Below, piece by piece: positions 32,510-41,678 of a DNA stretch of 64,000 nt (within the stretch, counting starts at the first letter, position 1; each line of letters begins with the position of its first letter). The notes beneath the pieces are model-generated. The model was not told where the DNA came from, searched no databases, and saw nothing but the letters and a program-made list of their open reading frames with translations. The position numbers and the translations under genes are program-made. Origin of the DNA: Ralstonia condita (GTDB taxonomy: Bacteria; Pseudomonadota; Gammaproteobacteria; Burkholderiales; Burkholderiaceae); the NCBI RefSeq assembly GCF_958405655.1, contig NZ_CATYWO010000001.1, positions 992,001 to 1,056,000 of the forward strand, read 5' to 3'.

Positions 32510-33843
32510 CAGCGGGCTCCGGTTGCGTTGGGGGCGGCTTTGCCTGGCGCGGCAGACATGGCCCGCTCGGCGGCTTTCAGGCCGCGCTTGAGATCGTCGA
32601 TCAGGTCATCGGCGTCTTCAAGGCCGATCGACAGGCGGATCGTGCCTTCGCTGATGCCGGCGGCAGCCAGCGCATCGGCGTCCATGCGGAAATGCGTGGT
32701 CGACGCCGGGTGGATGACCAGCGAGCGCGCATCGCCCACGTTCGCCAGGTGCGAGAACAGCCCCAGGGATTCGATGAACTGCTGGCCGGCACGCCGGTCG
32801 CCGCGCAGGTCGAAGCTGAATACCGCGCCGCAGCCGCGCGGCAGCAGACGCTTGGCGAGCGCGTGATCCGGGTGCGATTCCAGATCAGGGTAGGCCACCG
32901 ACGCGACCATCGGGTGGCTTGCCAGGAAGGCGGCGACGCGGCGGGCATTTTCCACATGGCGTGCCATGCGAAGCGGCAGGGTTTCGATGCCCTGCAGTAG
33001 CTGCCACGCTGCCATCGGGCTCATGCATGCGCCAAAGTCGCGCAGGCCCTCGCGGCGTGCGCGCAGCAGGAACGGCGCAACGGTGCTTTCCTCGGCAAAT
33101 ACCATGTCGTGAAAGCCGGCGTAGGGCTCCGTCAACTCGGGGTGCTTGCCTGCGGCAACGTAGTCGAACGTGCCACCGTCAACCAGCACGCCGCCGATGG
33201 TCGTGCCATGTCCGCCCAGGAACTTGGTCGCCGAGTGGTAGACGAGGTCTGCGCCATGCGCAAACGGCTGCAACAGCCACGGCGTGGTGAAGGTGGAATC
33301 CACCAGCAGCGGTACGCCTGCATCGTGCGCGATGGATGCCACCGTCGGGATGTCGAGCACATCCAGCCCCGGGTTGCCCAGCGTCTCGCCAAACAGCAGC
33401 CGCGTGTTCGGGCGGACGGCTGCGCGCCAGGCGTCGATGTCGCCGGGCTTGACGAAGGTCGTGTCGATGCCGAAGCGGCGCAGGGTGTAATGCAGCAGAT
33501 TGTGCGAGCCGCCATACAGCGCCGACGAGGCTACGATATGCGAGCCCGTGCCCATCAGCGTGGCGATCGCCAGGTGCAGCGCCGCCTGTCCCGATGCGGT
33601 GGCGATGGCGCCTACGCCGTTCTCCAGCGCTGCCATCCGCTCCTCGAACACGGCGACGGTCGGATTGGAGATGCGCGAATAGACGTGGCCCGCGCGTTCC
33701 ATGTTGAACAATGACGCCGCGTGTTCGCTGTCGCGGAACACGAACGACGTGGTGAGGTGAATGGGCGTGGCGCGCGCGCCCGTGGCCGGGTCGGGAGCCG
33801 CACCAGCATGCAGGGCCAGCGTATCGAAGCGGGCTTTGGACAT
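32509..33843 (-). CDS. metY: O-acetyl/O-succinylhomoserine sulfhydrylase (PLP-dependent)
   Basis: 444 residues, Cys/Met-metabolism PLP family. Landmarks: FVFRDSEHAASLF, SRISNPTVAVFEERMAALE, ASGQAAL, the PLP-lysine motif YHSATKFLGGHGTTIGG and LGLFSHLANVGDARSLVIHP. It makes homocysteine from an activated homoserine and sulfide. Length and motifs favour MetY; the MetZ (succinyl) specificity cannot be excluded by eye. The start at 33843 is set by the family N-terminus (FDTLALHAGA); 70 extra open codons upstream are not protein-like. It is coupled by overlap to the hydrolase gene. Confidence 0.92.
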   Translation of the reverse strand: MSKARFDTLALHAGAAPDPATGARATPIHLTTSFVFRDSEHAASLFNMERAGHVYSRISNPTVAVFEERMAALENGVGAIATASGQAALHLAIATLMGTGSHIVASSALYGGSHNLLHYTLRRFGIDTTFVKPGDIDAWRAAVRPNTRLLFGETLGNPGLDVLDIPTVASIAHDAGVPLLVDSTFTTPWLLQPFAHGADLVYHSATKFLGGHGTTIGGVLVDGGTFDYVAAGKHPELTEPYAGFHDMVFAEESTVAPFLLRARREGLRDFGACMSPMAAWQLLQGIETLPLRMARHVENARRVAAFLASHPMVASVAYPDLESHPDHALAKRLLPRGCGAVFSFDLRGDRRAGQQFIESLGLFSHLANVGDARSLVIHPASTTHFRMDADALAAAGISEGTIRLSIGLEDADDLIDDLKRGLKAAERAMSAAPGKAAPNATGAR

Positions 33844-34070
33844 GGTTTTCAAGCACCGAATAGGAATGAAGACCAGGCATGCTAGCACCCCACCCACCCG
33901 CGATGCATTCCGGGCAAACGCCGAGCGGGCGCGGTTTTCGACGCTTTTTTCTGCTTCGCGTGCTTGTCGAAGCCGTCCCGTTTGGGCTAGGATCGAAACA
34001 CAACGATAACGACAACCCGCGCGCGGTCGCCCCCCGGCAGACCGGCACCCCAAAACCTGGGAGACGCAAT

Positions 34071-34526
34071 ATGAAAGTCAGCGATATTCTTCACGTGAAG
34101 GGCAACACGCTCTACACCGTGGCCCCCGAAACCAAGGTCCAGGTGGCCGTGCAGACGATGGCGGAATACGACATCGGTTCGCTGGTGGTGATGGAATACG
34201 GCGAACTGGTCGGCATGCTGACCTTCCGCGAGGTCATCAAGGTCCTCGCCAAGAACAATGGCACCGTTGGCGACGGCACCACGATCCGCAAGGTGATGGA
34301 CGACCACCCGCTCACCTGTACGCTGGAAACCGAGGTCAACGAAGTGCGCCGCATGATGCTCGAGCGCCATGCCCGTTATCTGCCGGTACTCGACAACCGC
34401 ACGCTGATGGGCGTGATTTCCTTCTACGACGTTGCCAAGGCTGTCTTCGAAGAGCAGAACTTCGAGAACAAGATGCTCAAGGCATACATTCGCGACTGGC
34501 CGGAAGAGAAGGCCAACGAAGACTGA
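34071..34526 (+). CDS. CBS-domain protein
   Basis: 151 residues consisting of a pair of CBS domains: MKVSDILHVKGNTLYTVAPETKV...DIGSLVVMEYGELVGMLTFREVI, then IRKVMDDHPLTCTLETEV...RYLPVLDNRTLMGVISFYDVAKAV. Such pairs bind adenosyl nucleotides and regulate partners; here it stands alone, so the partner is unknown. The start has GGGAG eight bases upstream. It is divergent from metY and ends just before a clear intrinsic terminator. The family is common in betaproteobacteria. Confidence 0.93.
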   Translation: MKVSDILHVKGNTLYTVAPETKVQVAVQTMAEYDIGSLVVMEYGELVGMLTFREVIKVLAKNNGTVGDGTTIRKVMDDHPLTCTLETEVNEVRRMMLERHARYLPVLDNRTLMGVISFYDVAKAVFEEQNFENKMLKAYIRDWPEEKANED

Positions 34527-34554
34527 ACTGCGCGACGTCTTCGGTACACTCCCA

Positions 34555-34586
34555 GAACCCGCCCGCAGCTGCGAGCGGGTTTTTTG
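34555..34586 (+). terminator. Intrinsic terminator after the CBS gene
   Basis: The stem AACCCGC/GCGGGTT with an inner CCGCAGCTGCGA loop region is followed by six T residues. It lies 30 bases after the CBS stop and separates it from the LplT-PlsC fusion gene. Confidence 0.9.
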
Positions 34587-34618
34587 TTGATCCCTCCGCC
34601 CCCCGATCACTATCGCCG

Positions 34619-36526
34619 ATGAGCCAGTCGAGCCAGTTTTCCTTGTTGAAGCAGCGCCGCTTCGCGCCGTTTTTCTGGACGCAGTTCCTGGGCGCCATGA
34701 ATGACAACGTGTTCAAGGTGGCGTTTTCCTCGCTGGTGACTTACCACGCCGCGCTGTTCGGTCACGCAGATCCGGCTTCCGCGGCGTTTCTGATTTCGGC
34801 CATCTTCATCGCGCCGTTTGTCCTGCTCTCCGCCACCAGCGGTCAGATTGCCGATCGCATGGACAAGGCGCGGCTGATCCGTTTCGTCAAGACGCTGGAG
34901 ATCGCCATCATGGCGATCGGCTGCGCCGGGTTTGCGCTGCGCCATATCGAGCTGCTCTACCTGTGTACCTTCCTGATGGGCGTGCATTCCACGCTGTTCG
35001 GGCCGGTCAAATATGCGTATCTGCCGCAGCATCTGCAGCCTGCGGAACTGGTGGGCGGCAACGGACTGGTGGAAATGGGCACCTTCGTCGCCATCCTGAT
35101 CGGCACCATTGCCGGCGGTGAACTGGCCAACCTGACGCGTAACGGCGAGCTTATCGGCCCAACGTTCACAGGCATCGTGTGCATCGCCATCGCAGTGAGC
35201 GGCTGGCTGACGGCACGCGGCGTCCCCGTATCGCCTGCCTCCCAGCCGGATCTGCGCATCAACTGGAACCCCATCTCCGAGACCTGGCGCAACCTGAAGC
35301 TGGCGAGCAACCAGCGCGCGGTGTTCCTGAGCCTGCTCGGCATCTCGTGGCTGTGGTTTGTGGGCGCGACGTTCCTGACGTCGTTCTTCGCCTTTGCGCG
35401 CAACGTGCTCGCCGGCGACCAGAATGTGGTGACGTTGCTGCTGGCGGTGTTTTCCATCGGCATCGGACTCGGCTCTGTACTCTGCGAAAAGCTTTCGGGG
35501 CGCACGGTGGAAATCGGCCTCGTGCCATTCGGCTCGATCGGCATGACAGTGTTCGCGGCCGACCTGTACTTTGCCTCCCATGCGGAGGCGCTGGTCGCCC
35601 ATGATGTGCTGACGGGTGTGGCGGGATTCCTGCAGAACCACCGCCACTGGCGCGTACTGGCTGACCTGTTCCTGCTGGCGATGTTTGGTGGCTTCTACAG
35701 CGTGCCGCTGTATGCATTGATCCAGAGCCGCTGCGAGCCGACACACCGCGCGCGCATCATCGCGGCCAACAACATCCTCAATGCGCTGTTCATGATTGCC
35801 TCGGCCGTCCTGGCGATGGTGCTCACGCGCGCGGGTTTCACCATCCCGCAGTTGTTTCTCATCACAGGCATCCTCAATGCCGTGGTGGCGATCTACATCT
35901 ACATGCTGGTGCCGGAATTCCTGATCCGCTTCGTGATGTGGCTGTTGATCCACACCGTGTATCGCGTGAAGGTGGATGGCGCGGACCGCATTCCCGATGA
36001 GGGCCCGTGCCTGCTGGTCTGCAATCATGTCAGCTTTGTCGATGCGGTGGTCGTCGGTGCCTTCGTAAGCCGGCCGGTCCGTTTTGTGATGGACCACCGC
36101 ATCTTCACGGTGCCGCTGCTGTCGTGGTTCTTCCGCACGGTCAAGGCTATTCCGATTGCGCCGATGCACGAAGATCCGGAGATGCTCAAGCATGCTTACG
36201 ACGGGATTGCTGCCGCGCTGGCCGACGGCGAGGTGGTGTGCATCTTCCCCGAGGGCAAGATCACCGCGACGGGCGAAATCAACCCCTTCAAGGACGGTGT
36301 GAGGCGGATTGTGGAGCGCACTCCGGTGCCCGTGGTGCCGATGGCGCTGCGCGGGCTGTGGGGCAGTTTCTTCTCGCGCAAGGGCGGGGCAGCGATGACG
36401 CGTCCGTTCCGTCGCGGTGTGCTCAACCGGCTGGAACTGTGCATCGGTACGCCGGTGCCGGCCCAGGCCGTGTCGCCGGAAGGACTGCAAGCAGCGGTGC
36501 TGGCACTGCGCGGCGAACGTCTCTAG
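34619..36526 (+). CDS. LplT-like MFS transporter fused to PlsC-type acyltransferase
   Basis: 635 residues. The first 410 form an MFS transporter resembling the lysophospholipid flippase LplT (FLGAMNDNVFKVAFSSL, GVHSTLFGPVKYAYLPQ). The remainder is a PlsC domain with the acyltransferase motif NHVSFVD (NHxxxxD) and FPEGKIT. Together they could flip and re-acylate lysophospholipids at the inner membrane, the job that E. coli splits between LplT and Aas; the acyl-ACP synthetase (AMP-binding) domain of Aas is absent. The ATG at 34619 has no obvious Shine-Dalgarno (CACTATCGCCG precedes it). Confidence 0.92.
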   Translation: MSQSSQFSLLKQRRFAPFFWTQFLGAMNDNVFKVAFSSLVTYHAALFGHADPASAAFLISAIFIAPFVLLSATSGQIADRMDKARLIRFVKTLEIAIMAIGCAGFALRHIELLYLCTFLMGVHSTLFGPVKYAYLPQHLQPAELVGGNGLVEMGTFVAILIGTIAGGELANLTRNGELIGPTFTGIVCIAIAVSGWLTARGVPVSPASQPDLRINWNPISETWRNLKLASNQRAVFLSLLGISWLWFVGATFLTSFFAFARNVLAGDQNVVTLLLAVFSIGIGLGSVLCEKLSGRTVEIGLVPFGSIGMTVFAADLYFASHAEALVAHDVLTGVAGFLQNHRHWRVLADLFLLAMFGGFYSVPLYALIQSRCEPTHRARIIAANNILNALFMIASAVLAMVLTRAGFTIPQLFLITGILNAVVAIYIYMLVPEFLIRFVMWLLIHTVYRVKVDGADRIPDEGPCLLVCNHVSFVDAVVVGAFVSRPVRFVMDHRIFTVPLLSWFFRTVKAIPIAPMHEDPEMLKHAYDGIAAALADGEVVCIFPEGKITATGEINPFKDGVRRIVERTPVPVVPMALRGLWGSFFSRKGGAAMTRPFRRGVLNRLELCIGTPVPAQAVSPEGLQAAVLALRGERL

Positions 36527-36600
36527 CGGCACCACCGGAATTCGATACACTGCCGGCAGGCCTCGCGGGGCCGCTAACCCAACTTCTTCCGTGATCTCCG

Positions 36601-37017
36601 ATGAAAACCGTTTCTCAGCTGCTGTGCGCCTCGTCCCTCGTCCTTGCCGCAGTTGCCGCTCAAGCGGCGGTGCCGGCATCAACCGAAACCTTGCCCTCTG
36701 GTGTGATCGTCCAAACGCTTGTTAAGGGCACCGGTCCGTCGCCGAAGGCCAGCGACACGGTCAAGGTGCACTACCGCGGTACGCTCACCAACGGCACGGA
36801 GTTTGATAGCTCCTACAAGCGTGGCCAGCCGATCTCGTTCCCGCTGAACCGCGTGATCCCTTGCTGGACGGAAGGCGTGCAGAAAATCCAGGTCGGCGGA
36901 AAGGCGAAGCTGACGTGCCCGGCCGCTACCGCCTACGGTGAACGCGGGGTGCCTGGCACGATCCCGCCCAATTCCACGCTGAATTTTGAGGTCGAGCTTC
37001 TGGGCATCGGCAGCTGA
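36601..37017 (+). CDS. Exported FKBP-type peptidyl-prolyl isomerase
   Basis: 138 residues. A signal peptide (CASSLVLAAVAAQA, cleavage before AVPAS) precedes one FKBP domain: KASDTVKVHYRGTLTNGTEFDSSY, FPLNRVIPCWTEGVQKIQVGGKAKLTCP and AYGERGVPGTIPPNSTLNFEVELLGI, with the aromatic pocket residues in place. It catalyses cis-trans prolyl isomerisation in the periplasm. It follows the LplT-PlsC gene by 74 bases and precedes aroC by 73; shared transcription is possible. Confidence 0.95.
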   Translation: MKTVSQLLCASSLVLAAVAAQAAVPASTETLPSGVIVQTLVKGTGPSPKASDTVKVHYRGTLTNGTEFDSSYKRGQPISFPLNRVIPCWTEGVQKIQVGGKAKLTCPAATAYGERGVPGTIPPNSTLNFEVELLGIGS

Positions 37018-37090
37018 TTGATCGGCCTTACAATAGCGGTTTCCCGAAGTTTCGCGCCGCCGCCGTGGCGGCGCTTTCCTGAGCACGATC

Positions 37091-38191
37091 ATGTCTGGCA
37101 ATACCCTGGGCCTGCTGTTTTCCGTCACTACTTTCGGCGAGTCGCATGGCCCGGCCATCGGCGCTGTCATCGACGGCTGCCCGCCCGGCATGACGCTGTC
37201 GGCAGAAGACATCCAGCCCGATCTGGACCGCCGCAAGCCCGGCACCTCGCGCCACGTCACCCAGCGCAAGGAAGAAGACCTCGTCGAGATCCTCTCCGGC
37301 GTGTACGAAGGCAAGACCACTGGCACGCCGATCTGCCTGCTGATCCGCAACACCGACCAGCGCAGCAAGGACTACAGCAACATCGCCGAGACCTTCCGTC
37401 CCGGCCACGCCGATTACACCTACTGGCACAAATACGGCATCCGTGATCCGCGCGGCGGCGGCCGTTCTTCCGCCCGTTTGACGGCGCCGACAGTGGCTGC
37501 AGGCGCCGTCGCCAAGAAGTGGCTGCGAGAGAAGTTCGGCGTTGAAATCCACGGCTTCATGTCGCAATTGGGCGATATCCAGATCCCGTTCATGGACTGG
37601 AACGAGGTGCCGAACAACCCGTTCTTCGCGCCCAATGCCGAGATCGTTCCCGAGCTGGAAACCTATATGGATGCCCTGCGCAAGGACGGCGATTCCGTCG
37701 GCGCGCGCATTGAGGTGGTGGCTACCGGTGTGCCGGTCGGCTGGGGCGAGCCGCTGTTCGACCGGCTGGACGCAGACATCGCCCACGCCATGATGGGCCT
37801 GAATGCGGTGAAGGGCGTCGAGATTGGTGCTGGTTTCCACGCAGTTAGCCAGCGCGGCTCCGAGCATGGCGACGAGCTGACGCCGGAGGGCTTCGTCGGT
37901 AACAACGCCGGCGGCATCCTGGGCGGGATTTCGACAGGACAGGACATTTCCGTGTCGCTGGCGATCAAGCCGACGTCGAGCATTCGCACGCCGCGCCGTT
38001 CGATCGACAAGGCGGGTGATCCGGCTGTGGTGGAGACGTTCGGCCGCCACGACCCGTGCGTCGGGATTCGTGCGACGCCGATCGCCGAGGCGCTGCTCGC
38101 GCTTGTCCTGATCGACCACGCGCTGCGCCATCGCGCGCAATGCGGTGACGTGTCGGTGCAGACGCCGGCCATTCCGGCAAAAGCTTCCTGA
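37091..38191 (+). CDS. aroC: Chorismate synthase
   Basis: 366 residues, full length. Chorismate synthase signatures: TFGESHGPAIGAVIDGCPPG, RRKPGTSRHVTQRKE, GHADYTYWHKYGIRDPRGGGRSSAR and the C-terminal IRTPRRSI and GRHDPCVGIR. It converts 5-enolpyruvylshikimate-3-phosphate to chorismate using reduced FMN, the last step of the common aromatic pathway. The gene ends at a strong shared terminator. It is monocistronic or the last gene after FKBP. Confidence 0.98.
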   Translation: MSGNTLGLLFSVTTFGESHGPAIGAVIDGCPPGMTLSAEDIQPDLDRRKPGTSRHVTQRKEEDLVEILSGVYEGKTTGTPICLLIRNTDQRSKDYSNIAETFRPGHADYTYWHKYGIRDPRGGGRSSARLTAPTVAAGAVAKKWLREKFGVEIHGFMSQLGDIQIPFMDWNEVPNNPFFAPNAEIVPELETYMDALRKDGDSVGARIEVVATGVPVGWGEPLFDRLDADIAHAMMGLNAVKGVEIGAGFHAVSQRGSEHGDELTPEGFVGNNAGGILGGISTGQDISVSLAIKPTSSIRTPRRSIDKAGDPAVVETFGRHDPCVGIRATPIAEALLALVLIDHALRHRAQCGDVSVQTPAIPAKAS

Positions 38192-38210
38192 ATCGATTCG
38201 CTCAGGCAAC

Positions 38211-38239
38211 AAAAAAGACGGCTTCAAGCCGTCTTTTTT
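38211..38239. terminator. Bidirectional intrinsic terminator between aroC and etf-QO genes
   Basis: A near-perfect palindrome, AAAAAAGACGGCTT on one side and AAGCCGTCTTTTTT on the other. T-runs appear on both strands, so it can end transcription from aroC (plus) and the ETF-QO gene (minus) alike. Confidence 0.95.
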
Positions 38240-38259
38240 GTTGGGCGCTCCCCCGGTAC

Positions 38260-39945
38260 TTACATGCCGACGTAGTTCGGACCGCCACCGCCTTCCGGCG
38301 TGACCCACACGATGTTCTGCGTCGGGTCCTTGATGTCGCAAGTCTTGCAGTGCACGCAGTTCTGCGCGTTGATCTGCAGGCGCTCGGTGCCCTCATCGTT
38401 CTTGACGAACTCATACACGCCAGCCGGGCAGTAGCGCTGTTCGGGGCCGGCAAACTGCGTCAGGTTGATGCGCGTCGGTACGGTCGGATCCTTCAGCGTC
38501 AGGTGGGCCGGTTGGTTCTCTTCGTGGTTGGTGTTCGAGATGAACACCGACGACAGGCGATCGAACGTGATCTTGCCGTCCGGCTTCGGATACTCGATCT
38601 TCGGGCATTCCGATGCCGGCTTGAGCGACTGGTTATCCGACTTCGTGCCGTGCAGCGTCCAGGGCGGGTTGCTGACGCCAATCTTGGGCAGCAGCCACTG
38701 CTCGATGCCGGTCATGATCTTGCCCAGGGTCGGGCTCTTCTTGAACCACAGCTTGAAGTTGCGCGACTGGTCCAGTTCTTCCTTCAGCCAGCTTCGCTCG
38801 AATGCTGCCGGGTACGCGGACAGCTCGTCTGCCGAGCGGCCGGCAGTCACGGCTTCGAACACGGCGTCGCCACACATCATGCCGCTCTTGATGGCCGCAT
38901 GGCTGCCCTTGATGCGAGCTGCGTTCAGGTAGCCAGCATCGCAGCCGACCAGCGCGCCGCCCGGGAATACCGTCTTGGGCAGCGCTTGCGGCGTGCCGTT
39001 GTTGATGGCGCGGGCGCCGTAGCCGATGCGCTTGCCGCCTTCGATATGTGCCCGGATGGCCGGGTGGGCCTTCCAGCGCTGCATTTCTTCAAACGGGCTC
39101 AGCCACGGGTTCTTGTAGTCAAGGCCGATCACGAACCCGAGCGTGACCTTGTTGTCTTCGAGGTGGTACAGGAAGCCGCCGCCGAAGGTGTCATCCTCCA
39201 TTGGCCAGCCGGCGGTGTGGACCACCAGGCCGGGTTTGGCCTTGGCCGGATCGATTTCCCAGAGTTCCTTGATGCCGATGGCGAACGTCTGCGGGTCCTT
39301 GCCTGCGGTGAGCTTGAACTTCTCGAGCAGTTGACGGCCGAGATGGCCACGTGCGCCTTCCGCGAAGATGGTGTATTTGCCGAGCAGCTCCATGCCGAGC
39401 TGGAAGTTCTCGGTCGGCTCGCCATCTTTGCCGATGCCCATGTTGCCCGTGGCCACGCCGCGCACCGCACCCTTGTCGTCGTAAAGCACTTCTGCGGCAG
39501 CGAAACCGGGGAAGATTTCCACGCCCAGCGCTTCGGCCTGCGTGGCCATCCACTTGACCACGTTCGACAGCGAGACGACGTAGCAGCCGTCATTGTGGAA
39601 GTTGCGCGGCACGAGCCAGTCGGGGGTACGCTTGGAACCGGTCTCGCTGAGGAACAGCACGTCGTCACCTGTCACCGCCTGGTTGAGCGGCGCGCCGTCA
39701 GCCTTCCAGTTCGGGAGCAGTTCGGTGATCGCACGCGGGTCCATCACGGCGCCCGAGAGGATGTGTGCGCCCGGCTCAGAGCCCTTTTCCAGCACGACGA
39801 CGGACACGTCCTTGCCCGTCTCGGCAGCCAGTTGCTTGACGCGGATCGCAGTCGCGAGGCCGGCAGGACCGCCGCCGACGATCACGACGTCATACTCCAT
39901 GGACTCTCGCGGGCCGTATTGTTCGAGGAGCTGCTGCTGGTTCAT
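38260..39945 (-). CDS. Electron transfer flavoprotein-ubiquinone oxidoreductase
   Basis: 561 residues, typical length. The FAD motif GGGPAGLATAIRVKQL lies near the start, followed by EKGSEPGAHILSGAV and GWPMEDDTFGGGFLYHLEDN. The C-terminal 4Fe-4S cluster is formed by CVHCKTCDI and an upstream cysteine in RYCPAGVYE. It passes electrons from ETF (fed by acyl-CoA dehydrogenases) to ubiquinone at the inner membrane. The neighbours are fatty-acid and ketone-body genes. The upstream gap, shared with a divergent SDR gene, holds a perfect palindrome at 40066-40077 that may control both. Confidence 0.96.
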   Translation of the reverse strand: MNQQQLLEQYGPRESMEYDVVIVGGGPAGLATAIRVKQLAAETGKDVSVVVLEKGSEPGAHILSGAVMDPRAITELLPNWKADGAPLNQAVTGDDVLFLSETGSKRTPDWLVPRNFHNDGCYVVSLSNVVKWMATQAEALGVEIFPGFAAAEVLYDDKGAVRGVATGNMGIGKDGEPTENFQLGMELLGKYTIFAEGARGHLGRQLLEKFKLTAGKDPQTFAIGIKELWEIDPAKAKPGLVVHTAGWPMEDDTFGGGFLYHLEDNKVTLGFVIGLDYKNPWLSPFEEMQRWKAHPAIRAHIEGGKRIGYGARAINNGTPQALPKTVFPGGALVGCDAGYLNAARIKGSHAAIKSGMMCGDAVFEAVTAGRSADELSAYPAAFERSWLKEELDQSRNFKLWFKKSPTLGKIMTGIEQWLLPKIGVSNPPWTLHGTKSDNQSLKPASECPKIEYPKPDGKITFDRLSSVFISNTNHEENQPAHLTLKDPTVPTRINLTQFAGPEQRYCPAGVYEFVKNDEGTERLQINAQNCVHCKTCDIKDPTQNIVWVTPEGGGGPNYVGM

Positions 39946-40065
39946 AAGTGTCTCTTCGCTGCTTTTGGGACAGTTAGGGGCGTTTGCTTATTGGTATGAC
40001 GGATTACTGCATTAGAATTTTCCGCATTGTCCGGGAGGCGCCCGGATGCGGCAAGAGAAATTTCT

Positions 40066-40077
40066 GAACGATCGTTC
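40066..40077. promoter_or_regulatory. GAACGATCGTTC palindrome between etf-QO and SDR genes
   Basis: A perfect 12-base palindrome in the 224-base gap between genes starting at 39945 (minus) and 40170 (plus). The AACGATCGTT core resembles operators of TetR-family regulators of fatty-acid or branched-chain degradation in betaproteobacteria (FadP/LiuQ type, from memory). No TetR gene lies beside it, so the regulator would act from elsewhere. Inference. Confidence 0.55.
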
Positions 40078-40169
40078 GATTTTTTGCTAAGCTGCGCCCA
40101 AATCACATGCTGACGCCGTTGTCTACCGGCCCGGCACCCGCAACACCAACACAACGGGGATCACGCATC

Positions 40170-40955
40170 ATGGGTTTGTCGATCAATCTGGAAGGCAAGG
40201 TCGCGCTGATCACGGGCGCGTCGAGCGGCCTTGGCGCGCGCTTTGCGCATACGCTGGCGGCCGCGGGTGCCAAGGTCGTCCTGGCCTCCCGGCGCGTCGA
40301 GCGCCTCAAGGAGCTGCGTGCCGACATTGAATCGAAGGGTGGGAGCGCGCACGTCGTGCGCCTGGATGTGACGGATCCGGACAGCATCCGCGCGGCCATC
40401 GCTCACGCAGAAACCGAAGCCGGCACCATCGATATCCTGGTCAACAACTCGGGTGTCTCGACGACGCAGCGCATGGTCGATGTCACGCCTGACGACTTTG
40501 ATTTCATCTTTGATACCAACACGCGCGGTGCCTTTTTTGTCGCGCAGGAGACGGCCAAGCGCATGATCGCCCGTGCCAAGGGGGCGGAGAAGAATGGCTC
40601 GCCCTTGCCGCAGTCACGCATCATCAACATTGCGTCGGTGGCTGGCCTGAAGGTCCTCTCGCAGATCGGCGTGTATTGCATGAGCAAGGCCGCTGTGGTC
40701 CACATGACGAAAGCCATGGCGCTCGAGTGGGGGCGTTATGGCATCAACACGAACGCCATCTGCCCCGGGTACATCGATACCGAGATCAACCATCATCACT
40801 GGGAAACCGAAGCGGGCCAGAAGCTCGTCCAGATGCTGCCGCGCAAGCGCGTCGGCAAGCCGGAAGACCTGGACGGGCTGATTCTGCTGCTGGCGTCGGA
40901 TCAGTCCGATTTCATCAATGGCGCCGTCATCAACGCCGACGACGGCATGGTGTGA
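40170..40955 (+). CDS. Short-chain dehydrogenase/reductase (SDR)
   Basis: 261 residues. The classical SDR pattern is TGASSGLGARFA (cofactor loop), NNSGVS, the catalytic IINIASVAGLKVLSQIGVYCMSKAAV (Ser, YxxxK with Y and K in YCMSK) and CPGYIDTEI. It is probably NADP-linked because Arg residues follow the second strand (ASRRVERL). The substrate may be a 3-hydroxyacyl-CoA or similar, given the divergent ETF-QO gene, but this is not decided by sequence. The start at 40170 is in GCATCATGGG; upstream in-frame codons are not protein-like. Confidence 0.9.
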   Translation: MGLSINLEGKVALITGASSGLGARFAHTLAAAGAKVVLASRRVERLKELRADIESKGGSAHVVRLDVTDPDSIRAAIAHAETEAGTIDILVNNSGVSTTQRMVDVTPDDFDFIFDTNTRGAFFVAQETAKRMIARAKGAEKNGSPLPQSRIINIASVAGLKVLSQIGVYCMSKAAVVHMTKAMALEWGRYGINTNAICPGYIDTEINHHHWETEAGQKLVQMLPRKRVGKPEDLDGLILLLASDQSDFINGAVINADDGMV

Positions 40956-40966
40956 CGCGATGGGGT

Positions 40967-41512
40967 TCAGTGCCCCATGAGCCGCTGCACGAGTTCCAGT
41001 GACGTGTTGGCGGCGTACTTCTTCATCAGCCGCGCGCGGTAGATCTCCACCGTGCGCGGACTGATCTCCAGCTGCTTGCCGATCTGCTTGCTGGTCTTGC
41101 CCTCGACCAGCTGCGCAGCGATGTCGCGCTCGCGCGGCGTGAGTGCCGCCGTGACGGGACGATGCGCGGAGAGATCCTCGAATGTCCAGATGCCTTCACC
41201 GAGCGGCTTGGCCCGGTCGAGTGCCCGGCCGGTGACGTGACACCAGAACAGCTCGCCGCTGGCGCGTTTCATGATGCGCTCGTCCGAATAGCTGCCGCGC
41301 GCGTTCATGATCGGCACGATGCGGGCGCCGGTGCGCTCGTATTCATCATGGGTCGGGTAGAGCAGTTCGAACGACTGGCCGATCATTGCGGTGCGCGCGT
41401 GGCCGAAAATGCGCGCGGCCTCGTCATTCACATCGACCATCACCCGCTCGCGTGACATCACCATGCCGACCGGGGCAAGCTGGAACGCGGTCTGGTAATC
41501 GAGTGCTGTCAT
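40967..41512 (-). CDS. PAS-LuxR transcriptional regulator
   Basis: 181 residues. A PAS domain (FQLAPVGMVMSRERVMVDVNDEAARIFGHARTAMIGQSFELLYPTHDEYERTG) is followed by a LuxR HTH (LTPRERDIAAQLVEGKTSKQIGKQLEISPRTVEIYRARLMKKY). The PAS may bind a small ligand or cofactor. It lies divergently from scoA-scoB and the 3-hydroxybutyrate dehydrogenase gene, and faces the SDR gene's stop, so it is a likely regulator of ketone-body metabolism. The start at 41512 is followed directly by the PAS fold; the long upstream frame is a shadow. Confidence 0.9.
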   Translation of the reverse strand: MTALDYQTAFQLAPVGMVMSRERVMVDVNDEAARIFGHARTAMIGQSFELLYPTHDEYERTGARIVPIMNARGSYSDERIMKRASGELFWCHVTGRALDRAKPLGEGIWTFEDLSAHRPVTAALTPRERDIAAQLVEGKTSKQIGKQLEISPRTVEIYRARLMKKYAANTSLELVQRLMGH

Positions 41513-41678
41513 GGGGCTGGACCTTATGTAGTCGTACGTATTGCTGCGTTGCGTGGCGCTTGCGTATTCTCGCCGGATTGTACCGTTACAATTTTCCGGC
41601 GCTGCACCGCACAAACCCCAAGTGTGCATGCGGTCAAAACCGAGCCGGATTCGTTGGACCACCAAGGAAGGAGTACGC

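Noticed and set aside
34610..36682. 690-codon open frame on the minus strand
   Set aside because: It is antisense to the LplT-PlsC gene and is rich in His, Gln and Arg, the usual shadow of a GC-rich plus-strand gene.
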